Source: Neotamlana sargassicola
Lineage (GTDB): Bacteria; Bacteroidota; Bacteroidia; Flavobacteriales; Flavobacteriaceae
Direction: 5' to 3'
NCBI RefSeq assembly: GCF_020523965.1
Contig: NZ_JAJAPX010000004.1
Location: 1 to 64,000 of the forward strand
DNA: 64,000 bases
In this document: positions 28,385 through 37,376 of the stretch, piece after piece
Layout of the letters: each line of letters opens with the position of its first letter
Numbering within the stretch: the first letter of the stretch is position 1
Made by a program: the position numbers and the translations under genes
Notes under the pieces: model-generated
Databases searched by the model: none
Told to the model about the DNA's origin: nothing
The model's input: only the letters and a program-made list of their open reading frames with translations

Positions 28385-30085
28385 TTAATCTTCAATAGCA
28401 TCTACTTTTAGCTTAATAGCATCAAGATAGCGATTTAATTGTTTTTTAACCACTGGAAATAATAGGAATAAACCAACCATGTTAGGGAAAATCATAGCGA
28501 AAATCATCGCATCGGAGAACGACCAAATTGACCCCATACTGGCTGCTGCACCAATTACAACAAAGGTTAAGAATAATATTTTATAAACTAAATCGGCAAC
28601 TTTACCTCTACCGAATAAAAATTTCCATGATTGTAATCCGTAGTATGACCAAGATATCATTGTTGACACGGCAAATAATACCACGGCAATAGTTAAAAAT
28701 ATATTTGAATAAGGAATATATTGCGCAAATGCTTTAGATGTAATTCCAGCCCCCTCAAAAGCTTCACCGTCAATGTAAACAACTCCAGAACCGTCTCCTC
28801 CGTATTCAAAGAAACCTCCAAAGTTAAAAATAACAATAACTAAAGCTGTCATAGTACAAATTACAACAGTATCAATAAATGGCTCTAATAAAGCTACAAG
28901 TCCTTCTGAAGCAGAATATTTTGTTCTTACCGCAGAGTGCGCTATTGATGCCGAACCAGCTCCAGCCTCGTTTGAAAATGCGGCACGTTTAAACCCTACT
29001 AACAGCACACCTATAATAGAACCTACGCCAAATGCTGTAGGGTTAAATGCTTCTGTTACAATTAATCCTATAGCATCATCAATTAACGAGAAATTACTAA
29101 ATATTATATATATACACGCCAGTATGTACATTAAAGCCATAAAAGGCACAACCTTTTCTGTTACCGATGCTATACGCTTAATACCTCCAATTATTATAAT
29201 ACCAACTAATATAGCTAATACTAATCCTACAATTGCACCTGCAGCAGTACTTTGCCAGTTAAAAAGCTCTTTAATTACTATAGTTGCTTGGTTAGATTGT
29301 GCTGCGTTACCACCACCAAATGAACCTCCAATACAGAATACAGCAAAAACACCTGCTGCAATTTTTCCTAAAGTTTTAAATCCTTTCGATTTTAATCCTT
29401 TACTTATGTAATACATTGGACCACCATAAACAGTACCATCTTCCCCTACATCGCGATATTGAACACCTAATGTACATTCTACAAACTTAGTAGACATACC
29501 TAAAAGACCACAAATAATCATCCAAAAGGTTGCTCCAGGACCACCTAAAGCAATAGCTAAAGCGACGCCCGCAATGTTACCATTACCAACTGTACCTGAA
29601 ACCGCCGTTGCTAAAGCTTGAAAATGCGATACTTCCCCTTCGGAACTTTCGTCTCGTATAGTATCAACAATATCGCCATCTACAGCTAAATCGTCTTCTA
29701 CGCTTACTAAATGTTCTTCTATATCTACATTAGTTAAATCTTGACCTTGGGCAATCCCATCTTCACCATAAAGTTCTTGAGCTCCGTGTTTTTCTATATC
29801 TTCATATTTACCTCGAACAGTGTTTATTGCTGTCCAGAAATAACGAATATTTGGGAAACCAAAGTAAATAGTGAAAAACAAAGCACTACCTACTAAAAGT
29901 AATAATACAAATGGAATTGTAAATTCTTCTCCTTTATAAACAGGAAAAAACACAACACTGGTAAAAAAATCTGCAACCGGTGCAAAGGCTTGATCTATTT
30001 TTTGATCTAGCCCAACCTCTTCTTCTTGTGCAAATGTTAATATTGGTAAAATTATAGAAAGTGTTGTTAGAAGATATTTCTTCAT
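28385..30085 (-). CDS. Sodium:alanine/glycine symporter, AGCS family
   Basis: This 566-residue inner-membrane transporter has about ten or more hydrophobic segments and the family signature region SHFQALATAVSGTVGNGNIAGVALAIALGGPG. Other AGCS blocks include YGGPMYYISKGL and FSNEAGAGSASIAHSA. Two features are unusual: a cleavable-looking N-terminal signal peptide (MKKYLLTTLSIILPILTFAQ), and an acidic insertion of about 55 residues at 97-150 before the signature loop, absent from the E. coli and Bacillus members. The substrate is probably alanine or glycine with Na+. It is the first of the symporter-HhH-acyl-CoA dehydrogenase group on the minus strand. Confidence 0.93.
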   Translation of the reverse strand: MKKYLLTTLSIILPILTFAQEEEVGLDQKIDQAFAPVADFFTSVVFFPVYKGEEFTIPFVLLLLVGSALFFTIYFGFPNIRYFWTAINTVRGKYEDIEKHGAQELYGEDGIAQGQDLTNVDIEEHLVSVEDDLAVDGDIVDTIRDESSEGEVSHFQALATAVSGTVGNGNIAGVALAIALGGPGATFWMIICGLLGMSTKFVECTLGVQYRDVGEDGTVYGGPMYYISKGLKSKGFKTLGKIAAGVFAVFCIGGSFGGGNAAQSNQATIVIKELFNWQSTAAGAIVGLVLAILVGIIIIGGIKRIASVTEKVVPFMALMYILACIYIIFSNFSLIDDAIGLIVTEAFNPTAFGVGSIIGVLLVGFKRAAFSNEAGAGSASIAHSAVRTKYSASEGLVALLEPFIDTVVICTMTALVIVIFNFGGFFEYGGDGSGVVYIDGEAFEGAGITSKAFAQYIPYSNIFLTIAVVLFAVSTMISWSYYGLQSWKFLFGRGKVADLVYKILFLTFVVIGAAASMGSIWSFSDAMIFAMIFPNMVGLFLLFPVVKKQLNRYLDAIKLKVDAIED

Positions 30086-30192
30086 AATATGAGAATAAGT
30101 TAGTTATTATTTAGAGAATAATTAGTTATTGCTGGCAAGATGCTAAAAAAAAATGGCATTTTAAAACATTGGTTGTTAAAAATGCAATTTTA

Positions 30193-31212
30193 CTAGTCTA
30201 TATTAAATTCTGAATTAAGCGCATTTATTTGTTCAGGACGGCCTAAAACTATAATTTTAGAATGCGGTTCTAATTTTAAATCTGCTTCAGGGTTTACAAT
30301 ATATTCACCGCTAGCGTCCTTATAACCAATTACATTACAGCCTGTTTTTTTACGTAAATCTAAATCTTTTAAAGTCTTTGCTAAATTGGTATTATAAAGT
30401 TTCTCTACTGCAACTTCTTCTATATTAATATTCGATTTACCTACAATTGATAAATTATCGATAAATTCCATTAAACCTGGAACAACTACCAGAGAAGCCA
30501 TATGGTCGCCACCTATTTTATCTGGCAAAATTACATTATTGGCTCCTGCAAACTTTAGCTTATCGTACGATGATTCTTGAGATGCTCTACTTATAATATT
30601 TATTTTAGAATTTAGCTGTCTTGCCGATAAAACTACAAATAAATTATCGGCGTCGTTTGGCAAAGCCGAAATAAAGCATGATGCTCGATTTACCCCAGAT
30701 TGTTGTAAAACTTCATCTTCATTTGCATTTCCTATTACATATGGCACACCATCTAACTGTAAACGCTCTTCTAATTCCTTATTTTTTTCAATAACTACAA
30801 ACTCACGATTGTAAGCCCTCAATTTGTTTGCGGCTTGTTTGCCATTGCGCCCATAACCACAAATAACAACGTGATTTTTAAAACCATCAATCTTTTTTTG
30901 CATCTTTTTATGTTTTAATTCTTCAATATCGTTCTTACTTAAAATATATTCAGTAATAATAGATAGTGCATAACCTACAATTATTACGCTAGCCAAAATT
31001 AAAAATATGGTAAAAATTTTAGCTTCTTTATCAAGCGGAACAACTTCACCAAAACCCACAGTTGTCATGGTAATTACGGTCATGTAAACCGCATCTACCC
31101 AGGAATAACCAGAAATAAAACGATATCCGGCAACACCAATAAGCAAAATAACTACTAGCAAAAGTACTGCAGTGTATATTTTGGTTCTAAAAAACTTTAT
31201 TAATGGATTCAT
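30193..31212 (-). CDS. Two-TM potassium channel with RCK (TrkA-N/TrkA-C) domains
   Basis: These 339 residues comprise two transmembrane helices (about 13-33 and 67-90) flanking a pore loop with selectivity filter TVGFGE at 51-56. An RCK domain follows, with Rossmann motif VICGYGRNGKQ and a C-terminal TrkA-C domain. The layout matches MthK-like ligand-gated K+ channels. It is followed at 6 bases distance (on the DNA) by the PspC gene upstream in transcription, so these small membrane genes may be co-transcribed. The gating ligand (Ca2+ or nucleotide) cannot be told. Confidence 0.9.
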   Translation of the reverse strand: MNPLIKFFRTKIYTAVLLLVVILLIGVAGYRFISGYSWVDAVYMTVITMTTVGFGEVVPLDKEAKIFTIFLILASVIIVGYALSIITEYILSKNDIEELKHKKMQKKIDGFKNHVVICGYGRNGKQAANKLRAYNREFVVIEKNKELEERLQLDGVPYVIGNANEDEVLQQSGVNRASCFISALPNDADNLFVVLSARQLNSKINIISRASQESSYDKLKFAGANNVILPDKIGGDHMASLVVVPGLMEFIDNLSIVGKSNINIEEVAVEKLYNTNLAKTLKDLDLRKKTGCNVIGYKDASGEYIVNPEADLKLEPHSKIIVLGRPEQINALNSEFNID

Positions 31213-31218
31213 ATAAAA

Positions 31219-31446
31219 CTACAAATCGAAAACCGAAGATCTTTTAGTATAAACTAAATCCTTTATTTTCATCCAAAAGGCTAAAAACAAATATAATGCG
31301 AAACCAAAACCAACTGTTACAAAAGTTAAATACATAAAAGTTGTACGCACCACTTTAGCCCGAATACCTAACCTATCGGCAATACGTTGACACACATAAT
31401 AACCATGCTTTTGAAAAAAATATACTGGTTTGTAAAATACATTCAT
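31219..31446 (-). CDS. PspC-domain membrane protein
   Basis: These 75 residues start at ATG 31446. The PspC-like pattern is YVCQRIADRLGIRAKVVRTTFMYLTFVTVGFGFALYLFLAFWM, giving one membrane helix with positive N-terminus. PspC proteins are linked to envelope stress, but no pspA or pspF is near. It lies between DUF2851 and the K+ channel with gaps of 14 and 6 bases, suggesting one transcript. Confidence 0.82.
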   Translation of the reverse strand: MNVFYKPVYFFQKHGYYVCQRIADRLGIRAKVVRTTFMYLTFVTVGFGFALYLFLAFWMKIKDLVYTKRSSVFDL

Positions 31447-31460
31447 ACCGCAATTTAGTG

Positions 31461-32753
31461 TTAAGTTTTATTGTTTAAAAGTTTATTGTTTAAAAACACA
31501 TTTCCAACGGCACATTTTAAGCACAAATTAGTATTACAGTAATTTGTTTTTAAATGAATTAATGCTTGAGAATCTAAAGCTGAATTCGACACCGATTTTA
31601 AACTATTAAATTTGGATATAATACTGTTATTTTCGGATTTTATTGAAGTTACCAAACTTAATATTTCATCCTGAATATTAACACCCAAATGTTTTGCGTA
31701 ACAAAACTTTAATGGAATTATAGTATTGATTAACAATAAATCTATGAACGATTTTGATATGCTTTTGGTTGAAGGTTTTGATTCTTTTTGAAAAGTATAA
31801 TGAGTCTTCCAGAAACCAGAGGTTTCTACTTTAAACAATTTATAAAACCCATCAATAGATTTAATTTCTATAATTTTTGAAAACAAATTTTGATGTAAAA
31901 AACACAAATTCGCAAATTGTGACAACCGAATGGTTGGAAAGTTTGAAGGCCGCAATCTAAAAAACTGAATAGGTAAAACCCCCACATTATTCAGTTTAAA
32001 TTTGGTTTTAATTAAACTATATTCGTTTACAAGCTTTAAAAAGTAAGGTTCTTGCACATCGGCATCTAACAAACCTGCTTGTCCAAATAACAGAGCTTCT
32101 AAAGTTTCTACGTTGTTTTGCAATTTTCTTACAACAGCAAAATCTAAACTGTTTGCTAAACTAAAAAAGGCTTCACCATTCACTTTTAAACCAAAGTTTT
32201 TTAGAAGCATTTTAAACAAAACAGCTTCCCAGTCGTTTTTTGATTGAGTTAATAACTCATCAATTACACCTGCCTTTTGTTCTAAACGCTCAAAATACAA
32301 ACGTTCTTTCCAGTTGGCTAGTACAAACTCGTTTACACTACTAAATTCATTTTCACAATTAATCCATTTATTTTGTCCGTTAAAAAGGGCGCTGTAACTT
32401 TTAATTAAAGCATCATCTACAAAATCCTTTATTTGTAAGGTTGCTATCGGCGAATTATCTTCTCTAAACACCTCAGTATCATGCTCCCAAACTACATGCA
32501 AAATAACGTTATTGTAAGCATTATCTATTTCATGATTATGCAAAAACCAATCGGAAGATTTTACATGAATTTCCACATTACCTGCCCAAAGTTGGTCGCC
32601 AATAATTAATTGGGCATTAAAAAAATCTGGCCCCGAATTAAAATTATGTGTGCCTACATTTTTTATAACAACCGTTTCACCCAGTACCGTTTTTAAATGC
32701 GTGATATGTATCTTTTTATGTTTCCATAAATAATGTAGAAAATCTTCTTGCAT
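31461..32753 (-). CDS. DUF2851 family protein
   Basis: These 430 residues start at ATG 32753 (MQEDFLHYLWKHKKIH). The conserved N-terminal block (NSGPDFFNAQLIIGDQLWAGNVEIHVKSSDW) is diagnostic of DUF2851, common in Bacteroidota. A C-terminal CNTNLCLKCAVGN cluster with three cysteines may bind metal. Function is unknown; no signal peptide or membrane segment is visible. It is the first gene of the minus-strand group leading into PspC and the K+ channel. Confidence 0.85.
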   Translation of the reverse strand: MQEDFLHYLWKHKKIHITHLKTVLGETVVIKNVGTHNFNSGPDFFNAQLIIGDQLWAGNVEIHVKSSDWFLHNHEIDNAYNNVILHVVWEHDTEVFREDNSPIATLQIKDFVDDALIKSYSALFNGQNKWINCENEFSSVNEFVLANWKERLYFERLEQKAGVIDELLTQSKNDWEAVLFKMLLKNFGLKVNGEAFFSLANSLDFAVVRKLQNNVETLEALLFGQAGLLDADVQEPYFLKLVNEYSLIKTKFKLNNVGVLPIQFFRLRPSNFPTIRLSQFANLCFLHQNLFSKIIEIKSIDGFYKLFKVETSGFWKTHYTFQKESKPSTKSISKSFIDLLLINTIIPLKFCYAKHLGVNIQDEILSLVTSIKSENNSIISKFNSLKSVSNSALDSQALIHLKTNYCNTNLCLKCAVGNVFLNNKLLNNKT

Positions 32754-32863
32754 TCAACTAATTTAATTAATTTGAAGTAAGAAATTTAATAAATTTGAAA
32801 AAAATGTCCCCTTTTTAAATCTGGCAAACGTCATTGAGATATAAACTTTTAATAAATTTAATT

Positions 32864-33211
32864 ATGAAACAATTTATGATGATTTTCACTGGAGCCGATT
32901 ACACCGATTTAGGCTTATCGCCAGAAGAATTACAAACTCGCATGCAAAAATGGTTTGCTTGGGGAAACAAAATGGAGCAAGCTGGTATTTTGCGAGGTGG
33001 TGAAGCTTTAACTCCGCAAATTAGACGTGTTTCGGGTAAAAACCGTACGGTAACCGATTTATCGTCGGCCGAAGCTAAAGAAATTGTTGGTGGGTATTAC
33101 ACCGTAGAAGCCGAAAATTTTGATGCAGTTGAAGCCATTGCACAAGATTTTCCCGATTACGACTTAGGTGGCACTGTAGAAATTAGAGAAGTTATGGTGT
33201 TCGACAGATAA
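32864..33211 (+). CDS. YCII/DGPF-domain protein paired with an ECF sigma factor
   Basis: These 115 residues start at ATG 32864 (MKQFMMIFTGADYTDLGLSP); an upstream in-frame extension reads MRYKLLINLI and is less like the family. The YCII/DGPF fold is recognised from MIFTG, SPEELQTRMQKWFAWGNKMEQAG and the end GGTVEIREV. Proteins of this type are encoded next to group ECF42 sigma factors. Here the sigma gene starts one base after this stop codon, so the two are translationally coupled. The biochemical role is unknown. Confidence 0.85.
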   Translation: MKQFMMIFTGADYTDLGLSPEELQTRMQKWFAWGNKMEQAGILRGGEALTPQIRRVSGKNRTVTDLSSAEAKEIVGGYYTVEAENFDAVEAIAQDFPDYDLGGTVEIREVMVFDR

Positions 33212-33212
33212 T

Positions 33213-34463
33213 ATGGAAAACCAACTTATAGACCATCTTTTTAGACATCACAGCGGAAAGATGGTCTCTGTTTTAACTCGATTTTTTGGTTTACATCATC
33301 TCGATATCATTGAAGATGCCGTACAAGACACCTTTATAAAAGCCAGTTTAAGTTGGCGTACAAAACAACCCGAAAATCCTGAAGCTTGGTTAAATAAAGT
33401 GGCGAAAAACCGGGTTTTAGATATTTTTAGAACCCTTAAAGCACAACAAAACAACCTGCCTCAAATAAACCAAGGCATACAAAGTATTGCAATAAATGAA
33501 TTGTTTCTAGATTCAGAAATTGAAGATGCACAATTACGCATGATTTTTACCGCCTGCCACCCCAAACTCGATGCGCGCGACCAAATTTCGTTTGCCTTAA
33601 AAACCGTTTCTGGTTTTAGTACAAAAGAAATTGCATCGGCTTTATTAACCAAAGAAGATACTATTAAAAAACGACTGCATAGAGCCAAAAAAAGTATTAA
33701 ACAACAACATATTCCTTTTACAATTCCGCAAGGCAATGCGCTACCCCAACGTTTAGATAGTGCGCTAGAAGTTTTATATTTAATTTTTAATGAAGGATTT
33801 CACTCAAACAAAACAGACAAGCTCATTCAAAAAGAACTATGTGCAGAAGCGCTACGATTAACTCAAATTCTATTAAAAAAAGATATTACGAGACAACCAA
33901 AAGTATATGCACTTTGCGCTTTAATGTGTTTTCATGCGGCACGACTAGACGCAAAAACCAATACCAATAACGAAATTTTAGATTTACAAACTCAAAACCG
34001 TAGCCTGTGGCATAAACCACTTATAGAACGCGGAAACCTAATGATGTATAAAGCTGTTGAAACTCTCACATTTTCACATTATCATTATGAAGCCGCCATA
34101 ATTGCTGAGCACCTAAAAGCTCCAACCTTCGAACAAACAGATTGGAACAAAATTCACCATTGGTATTTATGCCTTCAACAATTACAACCAGCTCCCATTA
34201 ACTTAATAAACATGGCTGTAGTGTGCTTGCAAAAGCAAGATTTTATTATGGCAAAATCACATTTAAATAAATTAAATGTTGAAGATTTACAACAACGTGC
34301 ATATTTGTTTTATGCCACTAAAGCCAATTATTATTTGCAAACCAATCAACCTAAAATAGCCGTTTTAAATCTAAACAAAGCCATAGAACAAGTTAGTAAT
34401 AAACTCGAAAAAAAATATTTAATAAAAAAACGGGACGATTTAATTTTAAAAAACAAAACTTAA
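33213..34463 (+). CDS. ECF42-like RNA polymerase sigma factor with C-terminal extension
   Basis: These 416 residues include sigma region 2 (DAVQDTFIKASLSWRT) and region 4 (TKEIASALLTKEDTIKKRLHRAKKSI) in the first 180 residues. A long C-terminal domain (DUF6596/TPR-like) follows, beginning QRLDSALEVLYLIFNEGFHS. This architecture, and pairing with a DGPF/YCII protein, is characteristic of group ECF42. No anti-sigma gene is present, consistent with that group, in which the C-terminal extension regulates activity. Targets cannot be read from the window beyond the likely adjacent genes. Confidence 0.87.
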   Translation: MENQLIDHLFRHHSGKMVSVLTRFFGLHHLDIIEDAVQDTFIKASLSWRTKQPENPEAWLNKVAKNRVLDIFRTLKAQQNNLPQINQGIQSIAINELFLDSEIEDAQLRMIFTACHPKLDARDQISFALKTVSGFSTKEIASALLTKEDTIKKRLHRAKKSIKQQHIPFTIPQGNALPQRLDSALEVLYLIFNEGFHSNKTDKLIQKELCAEALRLTQILLKKDITRQPKVYALCALMCFHAARLDAKTNTNNEILDLQTQNRSLWHKPLIERGNLMMYKAVETLTFSHYHYEAAIIAEHLKAPTFEQTDWNKIHHWYLCLQQLQPAPINLINMAVVCLQKQDFIMAKSHLNKLNVEDLQQRAYLFYATKANYYLQTNQPKIAVLNLNKAIEQVSNKLEKKYLIKKRDDLILKNKT

Positions 34464-34526
34464 ATTTCTAAAAAACTATATTATCTTTATGTGAAAAACG
34501 GCATATTTTTTGCTCCCTTATTCACA

Positions 34527-35483
34527 ATGAAAAAACTGCTAGCACTTTTACTGTTATTGCCTCTTCTTAATTTTGCTCAGGTTAAGAAGCTTTATAGGCA
34601 AGCCTTAAGAACTTCAAATTTAGAAGAACGAATTTCTATTTTAAACGAAATTATAAAACAAGACCCTAAAAATCTCGATGCCATATTTCAACGCGGTATT
34701 GCTAAAAACGATTTAGGAAATTACAGAGGTGCCATAGTAGATTACTCCAGAATAATTGTTGAAAACCCAGAAGCAGACACCTTTTTTAATCGTGGAAATG
34801 CAAAATACAGCTTGCAAGATTTACCAGGTGCAAAACAAGATTACGCCAAAGCTTATATGCTAGACAATAATTTTATTGATGCCCTTTATAGTTTAGCTTG
34901 CGTGAAGTTGGATTTAGGAGAATTTGAAAGTGCTATTACCGATTTTAATACCGTTTTAAAAAATGCACCAAACTTTGCTCGTGCTTATATTTTAAGAGCC
35001 CATGCCTATAAAGCTATTAAAAAACTAGATAATGCTTTAGACGATTATTCAACGGCCATCGTTTTAGAACCTTCAATAGACACTTATTACAATCGAGCGC
35101 TTTTCTTTATGGCAATTAATTACTTTAAAGAAGCTAAACGCGATTTTTCTATTGTTTTAAGAGCAGATAGAAATAACGCCTACAGCTATTTTTACAGAGG
35201 AGCCATAAATTTATTTTTAGGTGAATTTGAAGATTCTGTTGCCGATTTTAGTAAAGCACAACAGTTTGATGCCACAGATTTTGATACTTACCTAGGATTG
35301 GCCATGGCGTACAACAAATTAAACAACACCCAACTTTCGCAAGTAAATTTTAAAAAAGCCAATAATATTATTTCTCCAAACGAAATTATAAATAGTATTG
35401 ATGATTATGAAAACACCTATTGGCACCAACACTATTATTATTTCTTTAATAACAATATTAACGACATCATTAAAAAGCGATAA
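34527..35483 (+). CDS. Exported TPR-repeat protein
   Basis: These 318 residues start at ATG 34527, giving a signal peptide (MKKLLALLLLLPLLNFAQ); a GTG at 34491 would add 12 residues before it. The mature part is at least six tetratricopeptide repeats, e.g. NLDAIFQRGIAKNDLGNYRGAI, AYSYFYRGAINLFLGEFEDS. It is predicted periplasmic or outer-membrane associated, acting as a protein-binding scaffold, but the partner is unknown. It follows the sigma factor by 63 bases and ends one base before the convergent rsmG. Confidence 0.83.
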   Translation: MKKLLALLLLLPLLNFAQVKKLYRQALRTSNLEERISILNEIIKQDPKNLDAIFQRGIAKNDLGNYRGAIVDYSRIIVENPEADTFFNRGNAKYSLQDLPGAKQDYAKAYMLDNNFIDALYSLACVKLDLGEFESAITDFNTVLKNAPNFARAYILRAHAYKAIKKLDNALDDYSTAIVLEPSIDTYYNRALFFMAINYFKEAKRDFSIVLRADRNNAYSYFYRGAINLFLGEFEDSVADFSKAQQFDATDFDTYLGLAMAYNKLNNTQLSQVNFKKANNIISPNEIINSIDDYENTYWHQHYYYFFNNNINDIIKKR

Positions 35484-35484
35484 T

Positions 35485-36114
35485 TTACACTTTATACTTT
35501 ATTGGTAAATGCACTACTTTTTTGGTTTCAAAAAAATCTTCTTGGTAAAAACTAGTTAAATCATAAATAGTCGCTTTGGTATATGTTTTAAGTTCTTCGC
35601 TTAAATCGCCACCTTTTAAATATAAAATACCGTTTTTTAATTCGTTTTGTTGTTTTTTAGCAACTTTTCCTTTTACCCAATGCACAAATGTTGGCATTGC
35701 AGCCACCGCCCTACTCACAATAAAATCGTAAGTGTCATTTATTTCTTCAACTCTTGTGTGTGTGGTCTTAACATTTGTAAGTTCTAAACCTTCAACCACC
35801 TCATTTACTACCTTAAGCTTTTTTGCAATACTATCGACCAAATGGAACGAACACTCCGGAAACATAATAGCCAATGGAATTCCAGGAAAACCACCACCAG
35901 TTCCCACATCCATAATTTTACTACCACTTGCAAATGGCATTACTTTAGCAATACCCAAAGAATGTAAAACATGACGTAAATACAGCTCATCTATATCTTT
36001 TCTTGACACAACGTTTATCTTTAAATTCCAATCTTGGTACAGATTTTCCAATAATTTAAACTGTTGTATTTGTGTTTCAGTTAAATCAGGAAAGTATTTT
36101 AAAATAAGCTCCAT
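35485..36114 (-). CDS. rsmG: 16S rRNA (guanine527-N7)-methyltransferase
   Basis: This 209-residue SAM-dependent enzyme methylates G527 of 16S rRNA. The SAM-binding motif is KIMDVGTGGGFPGIPLAI and the RsmG core continues HLVDSIAKKLKVV and VSRAVAAM. The start MELILKYFPDLT is normal. It is monocistronic, convergent with the TPR gene (one base apart) and divergent from the desaturase. A CAAAAATA string at 36132-36139 could be its -7 box on the minus strand. It is not linked to mnmG here, unlike in many other bacteria. Confidence 0.95.
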   Translation of the reverse strand: MELILKYFPDLTETQIQQFKLLENLYQDWNLKINVVSRKDIDELYLRHVLHSLGIAKVMPFASGSKIMDVGTGGGFPGIPLAIMFPECSFHLVDSIAKKLKVVNEVVEGLELTNVKTTHTRVEEINDTYDFIVSRAVAAMPTFVHWVKGKVAKKQQNELKNGILYLKGGDLSEELKTYTKATIYDLTSFYQEDFFETKKVVHLPIKYKV

Positions 36115-36196
36115 TCTTGTTAAATTTTCAACAAAAATATACTTTTTAAATACATTATTTTACTAAAAAACGTTATTAGTTCAGTTCGTTTATAAC

Positions 36197-36204
36197 TATA
36201 TTTG
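36197..36204 (+). promoter_or_regulatory. -7 box of the desaturase promoter
   Basis: TATATTTG, an exact TAnnTTTG match, lies about 50 bases before the desaturase ATG and is followed by a typical GCACGAAA start region. No good -33 element was seen. Confidence 0.55.
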
Positions 36205-36256
36205 CACGAAATATAGTTTTTCGACAATTTAGGAAGACTATATTAAATAAATTATC

Positions 36257-37357
36257 ATGACTAAACAGACATTATCGTTCTCAAGAACCGATTCAGCAAA
36301 ATTTTTTAGAACATTAAATAAAAGAGTAAATAATTACTTTAAGGAAAACAACATAAAACGTACCGGAAATTGGAAAATTTGGGTTAAAACTATTGTTATG
36401 TTTTCTATATTTTTAGCGCCTTACTTTTTAATATTAACGCTAAATATTCCTGGTTGGGCGCAATTATTACTTACGGTTGTAATGGGTATTGGTATGGCAG
36501 GTGTTGGCATGAATGTAATGCACGATGGTAACCACGGTTCGTTTTCTAATAAAGAATGGGTTAACCGTTTAATGGGAAGTAGTATTTACATACTTGCTGG
36601 CAATGTTTACAATTGGCAAGTACAACACAATGTATTACACCATACATACACCAACATTCATGGACATGATGAAGATTTAGATGCAGGACGTATTTTGCGC
36701 TTCACGAAACATTCTGAATGGAAATGGTATCATAAATTTCAACACTACTATTCTATATTGTTATACGGTTTATTAACTATTAATTGGGCAATTACAACCG
36801 ACTGGCAACAAATGCGTCGCTATATGAAACGCAAACTATCTTATGGAAAATTACCAAACCCAGTTTGGAACTGGAGTAAATTAGTTATTTCTAAATTAAT
36901 ATACGTAAGTATCTGGATTGTTTTACCAATGCTTATTTTAGATATTGCTTGGTGGAAAGTTTTATTAGGCTTTTTTGTGATGCATTATACTGCTGGCCTT
37001 ATTTTAAGTGTAGTTTTTCAATTAGCTCATGTTATGGAAGAAGCCGAAATGCCTTTACCAGAAAAAAATGGCACCATGAAAAATACTTGGGCTATACACC
37101 AATTAAAAACAACAATTAATTTTAGCACCAAAAACCGCATTGTAAATTGGTTTACTGGCGGATTAAACCACCAAGTTGAGCATCATATTTTTCCGCACAT
37201 TAGCCATGTGCACTACACAAAAATTTCTAAAATCGTAAAAGAAACTGCGAAAGAATTTAACTTACCATATAACGAATATAAAACCACCCGTAAAGCGGTT
37301 ATTTCTCATTTTAAATATTTAAAAGAAATGGGTATGAAGCCTGCTTTACAAGTTTAA
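36257..37357 (+). CDS. Acyl-CoA/acyl-lipid fatty acid desaturase
   Basis: This 366-residue di-iron membrane desaturase has three histidine boxes: His89-Asp-Gly-Asn-His93, His124-x3-His128-His129 and NHQVEHHIFPH near residues 304-314. The four or so membrane helices include FLAPYFLILTLNIPGWAQLL and WKVLLGFFVMHYTAGLIL. The family introduces double bases into acyl chains using O2, which would adjust membrane fluidity. The third box with Gln-x-x-His-His is typical of front-end type (linoleoyl-CoA-like) members, but regioselectivity is not certain. It is followed by the aspartate aminotransferase gene after 19 bases. Confidence 0.92.
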   Translation: MTKQTLSFSRTDSAKFFRTLNKRVNNYFKENNIKRTGNWKIWVKTIVMFSIFLAPYFLILTLNIPGWAQLLLTVVMGIGMAGVGMNVMHDGNHGSFSNKEWVNRLMGSSIYILAGNVYNWQVQHNVLHHTYTNIHGHDEDLDAGRILRFTKHSEWKWYHKFQHYYSILLYGLLTINWAITTDWQQMRRYMKRKLSYGKLPNPVWNWSKLVISKLIYVSIWIVLPMLILDIAWWKVLLGFFVMHYTAGLILSVVFQLAHVMEEAEMPLPEKNGTMKNTWAIHQLKTTINFSTKNRIVNWFTGGLNHQVEHHIFPHISHVHYTKISKIVKETAKEFNLPYNEYKTTRKAVISHFKYLKEMGMKPALQV

Positions 37358-37376
37358 TCAACATTTTACAAACAAA

